A stretch of DNA of 52,915 nt, taken from contig JADLGH010000056.1 of NCBI GenBank assembly GCA_020849425.1, forward strand, positions 1 through 52,915, written 5' to 3'. The translations under genes were made by a program, and so were the position numbers. Source of the stretch: Candidatus Dadabacteria bacterium (GTDB taxonomy: Bacteria > Desulfobacterota_D > UBA1144 > Nemesobacterales > UBA2774). Below are positions 49,068-52,915 of this stretch, one piece after another. The notes beneath the pieces were generated by a model. The model was not told the DNA's origin. It saw nothing but the letters and a program-made list of their open reading frames with translations, and made no database searches. Each line of letters opens with the position of its first letter. Within the stretch, counting starts at the first letter, position 1.

Positions 49068-50270
49068 TTACTCGTATCTGAGGGCCTCGATGGGGTCCAG
49101 CCTGGAGGCCTTTCTGGCGGGATATATACCGAAGAATATTCCTATGAGGGCGGCGAACCCGAAGGATAAAAGGACGGAGCCGGGGGAGATCACGGTTTCC
49201 CATCCGGTAAGGGACGACGCTATTTTCGAGCCCGCTATTCCCGCCGCTATTCCCATGACGCCGCCCGTGAGCGAAAGCAGTATGGCTTCTACGAGGAACT
49301 GAACCATTATGTCCTTCGGCCGGGCCCCGACCGCCATTCGTATGCCGATTTCTCTCGTCCTCTCGCCCACGGATACGAGCATGATGTTCATGATGCCGAT
49401 GCCGCCTACGATCAGCGATATGGACGCTATGCTCCCGAGAAGGACGGTCATGATGTCCGAGATATTGAATATCCTCTGGATGATTCCGAATTGTGACCGG
49501 AGGTAGAAGTTGTCCTCGTCGCCGGGCCTCAGGTTGTGTCTTTCCCTGAGGAGCTGCCTTATCCCGGATTCGGCCGCCGGTATGTCGCCGGGTGCGTTCA
49601 CCGATACGGATATCGTTTCGAGGCTGTTAGAGCCGAGGATCCTCTTCTGAAACGTCGTATACGGTATTATGACGACGTCGTCCTGGTCCCGCCCGCCGGT
49701 AGTCTGGCCGAGGGCTTCCATGATGCCTATGACCTTGAACGAATTTTTGCCGATCCTGACCGTCTCGCCGACGGGGTTCCTGTAGCCGAAGAGATTGGAG
49801 ACGACGGTCGCCCCGAGGACGCATACGTTCTCGGCGCCGGCGACGTCTTCACGGTTGAAGAAGACCCCGGTTTCGGGATACCAGTCGTTGATGAACACGA
49901 ACTCGGGCGAGGTGCCGACGACAATGGTGAAGAAATCCCTGTTCCCCCACACGACCTGCTCGGGGTTGTCTATCATCGGGGCGACGTGGCTCACTATCGA
50001 AAGGTCCCTTATGGCGTCCGCGTCGTCCGTCGTGAGAGTGATCGCGCTCTCCTGGACGCCCACGCCCCTCTTCCCGGGGTTCACTATGAGGGATTTCCCG
50101 CCGAGGCTGGTGAGCTGCCTTTCTATCATGAGGTTCGCGCCCTGCGTGAGGGCTACCAGGGAGATGACGGCGGCGACGCCGATTATGATGCCGAGTGTGG
50201 TGAGTATGGAGCGGACCTTGTTTGTCCTTATGGCCCTCGACGATACCTTGAGCGCTGCGGTGATGTTCAT
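49068..50270 (-). CDS. ABC transporter permease, MacB/FtsX-type
   Basis: A 400-aa MacB-type permease working in tripartite export of macrolides, peptides or lipoproteins. The order is TM1 (about 20-42, SILTTLGIIIGVAAVISLVAL), a large periplasmic core domain (MacB_PCD, about 45-260) with NPVGETVRIG, then three C-terminal helices containing GGIGIMNIMLVSVGERTREIGIRMAVGAR, the FtsX signature, and YPARKASRLDPIEALRYE at the end. The ATPase is a separate upstream gene (33-base gap), unlike the fused E. coli MacB. It is the last gene of the operon. Confidence 0.93.
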   Translation of the reverse strand: MNITAALKVSSRAIRTNKVRSILTTLGIIIGVAAVISLVALTQGANLMIERQLTSLGGKSLIVNPGKRGVGVQESAITLTTDDADAIRDLSIVSHVAPMIDNPEQVVWGNRDFFTIVVGTSPEFVFINDWYPETGVFFNREDVAGAENVCVLGATVVSNLFGYRNPVGETVRIGKNSFKVIGIMEALGQTTGGRDQDDVVIIPYTTFQKRILGSNSLETISVSVNAPGDIPAAESGIRQLLRERHNLRPGDEDNFYLRSQFGIIQRIFNISDIMTVLLGSIASISLIVGGIGIMNIMLVSVGERTREIGIRMAVGARPKDIMVQFLVEAILLSLTGGVMGIAAGIAGSKIASSLTGWETVISPGSVLLSFGFAALIGIFFGIYPARKASRLDPIEALRYE

Positions 50271-50303
50271 TGTCTTTCTTCCGGCCCGTGCGTCCTTCCG
50301 GGC

Positions 50304-51008
50304 TTATTTCCGGACGTCGTTGAGTCTTTCCTCGGAGACGTTTCCGTCCTTGAATACTATCGTCCGGACCGCGTAGGCGGCGACGGCGCTTTCGTGCGTT
50401 ATGGTGATTATCGTTTTCCCCCGCGAGTTGAGCGAGACGAATATCTCCATTATCTCGGCGCCCATTTCGGTGTCGAGGTTGCCCGTGGGCTCGTCGGCGA
50501 GGATTATGCTCGGGTCGTTCACCATGGCGCGCGCGATGGCGACCCTTTGCTGCTGCCCGCCGGAGAGCTGGGAGGGGAGGTGCCTTTCGCGGCCGCCGAG
50601 CCCCACCATTTCGAGCGCGGCGAGCGCCCTCTCCCGCCTTTTCTTCTGCGGCGTATCGTTGTATACCATCGGCAGCTCGACGTTTTCGAGCGCCGACGTC
50701 CGCCCGAGGAGGTTAAAGCTCTGAAAGACGAACCCTATCTTCCGGCTCCTGATATCGGCGAGCTCGTCGCGCGAGAGCGTCGATACCTCCTGCCCGTCGA
50801 GGAAATACTGCCCCCTCGTCGGTTTGTCGAGGCAGCCGATTATGTTCATGAACGTGCTTTTCCCCGAGCCCGACGCCCCCATTATGGAGACGAACTCGCC
50901 CCCGGCTATGTCTATCGATACGCCCCGGAGCGCCTTTACCTCTATGTCCCCCAGGTAGTAGGTTTTGTGTATGTCCCGCGTGACTATGACTTTCCCGCCG
51001 CCGCTCAT
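50304..51008 (-). CDS. ABC transporter ATP-binding protein, MacB/LolD-type
   Basis: A 234-aa ATPase of the MacB/LolD/FtsE group. Walker [10 protein letters not shown] (44-52), Q-loop in FVFQSFNLL, signature [15 protein letters not shown], Walker [13 protein letters not shown] and H-loop ITITHES are all intact. The group energises extraction or efflux via a periplasmic adaptor rather than transmembrane import. It starts 2 bases before the adaptor gene's stop, with 33 bases to the permease, so these are one operon with translational linkage. Confidence 0.95.
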   Translation of the reverse strand: MSGGGKVIVTRDIHKTYYLGDIEVKALRGVSIDIAGGEFVSIMGASGSGKSTFMNIIGCLDKPTRGQYFLDGQEVSTLSRDELADIRSRKIGFVFQSFNLLGRTSALENVELPMVYNDTPQKKRRERALAALEMVGLGGRERHLPSQLSGGQQQRVAIARAMVNDPSIILADEPTGNLDTEMGAEIMEIFVSLNSRGKTIITITHESAVAAYAVRTIVFKDGNVSEERLNDVRK

Positions 51009-51010
51009 CC

Positions 51011-52159
51011 TCAGAATCTCCTGGGCTGAGGGAGGAGGGACGAGCCGGTGTCGGATTTCCCTTTCGTGACGGCCTCGACTATCACCTTCTGTCCTTCTTC
51101 AAGGCCGCCCTCCAGTATCTCCGTGTAAACACCGTCGCTCGCGCCCGGTTTTACGGGGACGGCCCCTAAACGACCGCCGTCGAGCTCTATCCATACGTGG
51201 GAGTCGCCGGAAAGCTCGTCGGGCCTTTCCCTGACGGGAGCATTGGACGGGGGGATGAATCTAAGCGCCGCCGTGGGCACGCGGAGGACGTTCTCCCTGT
51301 CGGATACGACTATCCTGACCTCGGCGGACATGCCGGGCTTTAATTTCATCGAATCGTTCTCCGTCATGACGACGACGTTGTAGGTGACGACGTTGTTGGT
51401 CACTATCGGCTCGTTCCTGACCTGTGTGACCGTGCCGTCGAACACGTCGTTCGGATAGGCGTCTACCCTGAATCTGGCGCTCTGCCCGGCCGAGACCCTG
51501 CCTATGTCGGCCTCGCTCACCCTGGTGTCTATCTTCATCTCGTCGAGGCCGCTCGATATGACGAAGAGGGTTTTCCCGTCCGCCGTGACGGCCTCGCCCG
51601 GGTCGATGCTTCTCGAAAGGACCATGCCGTCCATGGGCGCCCTGATGACGGAGCCCTCGACGTTCGTTTTGGCCACGTCGAGCGCTACCTTCGCCTGCTC
51701 GTAGGCGGCGAGCGCGGCCGCGTATCTCGATTGCGAGTCGTCGAATTCCTCTTTGGGGATGAGGCGCTTCGAGTAGAGCTCCTTGTTGCTCTTGTATAGC
51801 GAGCTCGCCATGTTGAATTCGGCCTCGGCCTTCTTGGTGTCGGCCTCGGCCTTCCTGAGCTCGGTCTCAAGGAGGGAAGGGTCTATCTCGGCGAGCGGGT
51901 CGCCGGCGGATACGCGGTCGTTGAAGTCCGCGTTGACGGCCGTAACCGTGCCCGCGACGCGGGAAGAAACGTCTATGGTGAGGAGCGGGTTCACCGTGCC
52001 GTTCGACGCTACGAGCGAGACCACGTCCCCCCTGTCCACCCCGGCCGTTCTGAACGTTGTCTCCGAATCCCCGCTGTCGAGGAGCCTCGGAACGATAAAA
52101 GCGCCCGCGGCAAGGAGTATGACTAGAACTGCGATCGTTTTTTTATTGATCAAGGTCAC
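51011..52159 (-). CDS. Periplasmic adaptor (membrane fusion) protein, MacA/RND-type
   Basis: A 382-aa inner-membrane-anchored adaptor bridging the ABC pump and TolC. An N-terminal anchor (about 9-27), the biotinyl/lipoyl half-motifs VSSRVAGTVTAVNADFNDRV and SVIRAPMDGMVLSRSIDPGEAV, a coiled-coil hairpin between them (about 100-160, KAEADTKKAEAEFNMASS) and beta-barrel plus membrane-proximal domains follow in order. It overlaps the upstream TolC gene by 17 bases and ends 2 bases before the ATPase gene. The combination with MacB-type genes suggests a MacAB-TolC exporter; substrate unknown. Confidence 0.93.
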   Translation of the reverse strand: MTLINKKTIAVLVILLAAGAFIVPRLLDSGDSETTFRTAGVDRGDVVSLVASNGTVNPLLTIDVSSRVAGTVTAVNADFNDRVSAGDPLAEIDPSLLETELRKAEADTKKAEAEFNMASSLYKSNKELYSKRLIPKEEFDDSQSRYAAALAAYEQAKVALDVAKTNVEGSVIRAPMDGMVLSRSIDPGEAVTADGKTLFVISSGLDEMKIDTRVSEADIGRVSAGQSARFRVDAYPNDVFDGTVTQVRNEPIVTNNVVTYNVVVMTENDSMKLKPGMSAEVRIVVSDRENVLRVPTAALRFIPPSNAPVRERPDELSGDSHVWIELDGGRLGAVPVKPGASDGVYTEILEGGLEEGQKVIVEAVTKGKSDTGSSLLPQPRRF

Positions 52160-52915
52160 CGCCTCCGCTTATGGCCCTTTCGAGCCTTGCAGCGGTAATT
52201 CTGTAGTCGTATATGGCCTGGAGGTAGGCCGCGTTCGCGTTCGAATAGAGCGCTTCGGCCTCGGCGAGCTCGACGTCGGACGCCCTTTCGAGCCTGTACC
52301 TTTCGCGCGCGAGGGCGAGGGTTTCCCCGGAGGATTGTCTGGTCTCTTCCGTGACGGAAATATTCTTCTCGGCGAGCCCGAGGTCCCTGTGGAGCTTTCT
52401 TATCTCGGACTCTACCTCGGTTTTTTTCGTTTCGAGCTCCGCCCGGGAGCGCTTGAGCTGGGCCCTCGCGTTTTGTATCCCGGCGTTTTTCTTAAAGCCG
52501 TCGAAGATGTTGAGCTCAAGCCCTATGCCCGCGATAAACCCGGGCGTTTCCGCTCCCTCGCCCTTGAACCTGTAGGCCGTTCTTCCGAATATGACGGGGA
52601 AGTATTCCTTCCGTGCGGCCGAGAGGTCGGCGTTCATCGCGGCCTCCTTGGCCTTGAGGCTCTTGAGCTCGGGCCTGTTGTCGAGCGCCGTGTCTATGGA
52701 TTTTTCTATGTTCATCTCCACTTTGTCGTAAGTCGGGTCGTCCACGAGGGTGTAGCTAAACCCTCCATCGACGCCCATTACGTCAAGGAGGCCCTGCTTC
52801 GCGGCTTCGAGCTCGTTCTCCGCGGTGTTGAGCTCGAGCCGGGCGTTTCCGAGATCGACCATCGCCTTCGTGACTTCGGCCTTGCCCCCCCGCCCCCCCC
52901 CGGAAAACCCCACGG
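52143..52915 (-). CDS. TolC-family outer membrane efflux protein (5' part cut off)
   Basis: The C-terminal part (about 257 residues) of an outer-membrane channel that joins the pump. The periodic alpha-helical pattern with NARLELNTAENELEAAKQGLL, then the beta-domain (SYTLVDDPTYD), and FFxPxxx-like VRKEYFPVIFGRTAYRF (ARKEYFPVIFGRTAYRF) and a second ARAQLKRSRAELETKKTEVESE helix identify the TolC fold. The gene runs off the window end. The last about 30 bases hold long C runs (52885-52891, 52893-52901), and the encoded G/R-rich stretch is unlike the family, so the edge is probably unreliable. Confidence 0.88.
   Translation of the reverse strand, partial: VGFSGGGRGGKAEVTKAMVDLGNARLELNTAENELEAAKQGLLDVMGVDGGFSYTLVDDPTYDKVEMNIEKSIDTALDNRPELKSLKAKEAAMNADLSAARKEYFPVIFGRTAYRFKGEGAETPGFIAGIGLELNIFDGFKKNAGIQNARAQLKRSRAELETKKTEVESEIRKLHRDLGLAEKNISVTEETRQSSGETLALARERYRLERASDVELAEAEALYSNANAAYLQAIYDYRITAARLERAISGGGDLDQ

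Noticed and set aside
49536-51029. Open frame of 497 codons opposite the ABC ATPase and permease genes
   Set aside because: Overlaps two certain genes entirely and has no recognisable domain.

Overview
The window is GC-rich bacterial chromosome from a Gram-negative (diderm) organism. Evidence for an outer membrane includes an OprB-type porin, TolB, Lnt, Lgt, a TolC-family protein, an AsmA/YhdP-like protein and several lipoproteins. The order rpoN-hpf-ptsN-hprK-rapZ-EIIA(Man), with HPr kinase in a diderm, is typical of Deltaproteobacteria/Desulfobacterota and relatives. I would place it there or in a nearby uncultured lineage, with moderate confidence. Codon use is unusual for GC-rich DNA: ATA is the main Ile codon and AGG a main Arg codon. 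TTG or GTG starts are common. Both ends cut through genes (hisD on the left, a TolC-family gene on the right), and I saw no tRNA, rRNA, CRISPR array, prophage or insertion sequence.

Layout. 1-1570: histidine genes hisD (3' part) and hisC. 1547-4142 (minus): a 49-aa membrane ORF, lgt and lnt, for lipoprotein maturation. 4300-8459: an HNH nuclease with a possible leaderless promoter, tolB, thpR, a Rossmann epimerase-like protein, and an ogt gene with a frameshifted 3' end. 8578-10191: a 2OG-Fe(II) oxygenase and a DUF2461 protein. 10175-16169: an HxlR-type regulator facing a run of SnoaL-like, cupin, ring-cleaving dioxygenase, MhqD-like hydrolase, GST, flavin disulfide reductase and SDR genes, which together look like a quinone/electrophile detoxification locus. 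16205-26836: a YdjM-like membrane protein, an FmdB zinc ribbon, a type-B carboxylesterase lipoprotein, an OprB porin, a secreted dienelactone hydrolase, an MFS exporter and a very large AsmA-like protein. 26864-31098: mscL, a SelT/SelW-like protein, aat, an SGNH hydrolase, an HxGH nucleotidyltransferase, a DUF962 protein and a class-I amidotransferase. 31107-38090: a LonB-like AAA+ protease, a WG-repeat lipoprotein behind a strongly structured leader, a DMT exporter, an alpha/beta hydrolase, a HAD-IIA phosphatase and an unrecognised 107-aa protein. 38199-42943 (minus): the rpoN/PTS-Ntr regulatory operon. 43142-46926: a DUF2905 protein, leuCD with an unusual repeat-bearing leader, and enolase. 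47172-52915: a seven-bladed FG-GAP lipoprotein, then a four-gene TolC/adaptor/ABC ATPase/permease tripartite efflux operon.

How they work together. Several neighbourhoods are functional units: lipoprotein processing (lgt, lnt), electrophile defence (10175-16169), nitrogen/carbon regulatory phosphotransfer (38199-42943) and MacAB-type export (49068-52915). The rest is mostly housekeeping and single-gene accessory functions. No spectacular new system was recognised. The strongest unusual signals are: the leuCD leader with three GATGATACRRACT repeats and a duplicated ribosome-binding segment; four consecutive hairpins before the WG-repeat lipoprotein; the small membrane ORF translationally coupled to lgt; the homopolymer frameshift in ogt; and operator-like repeats around the HxlR and mscL promoters.
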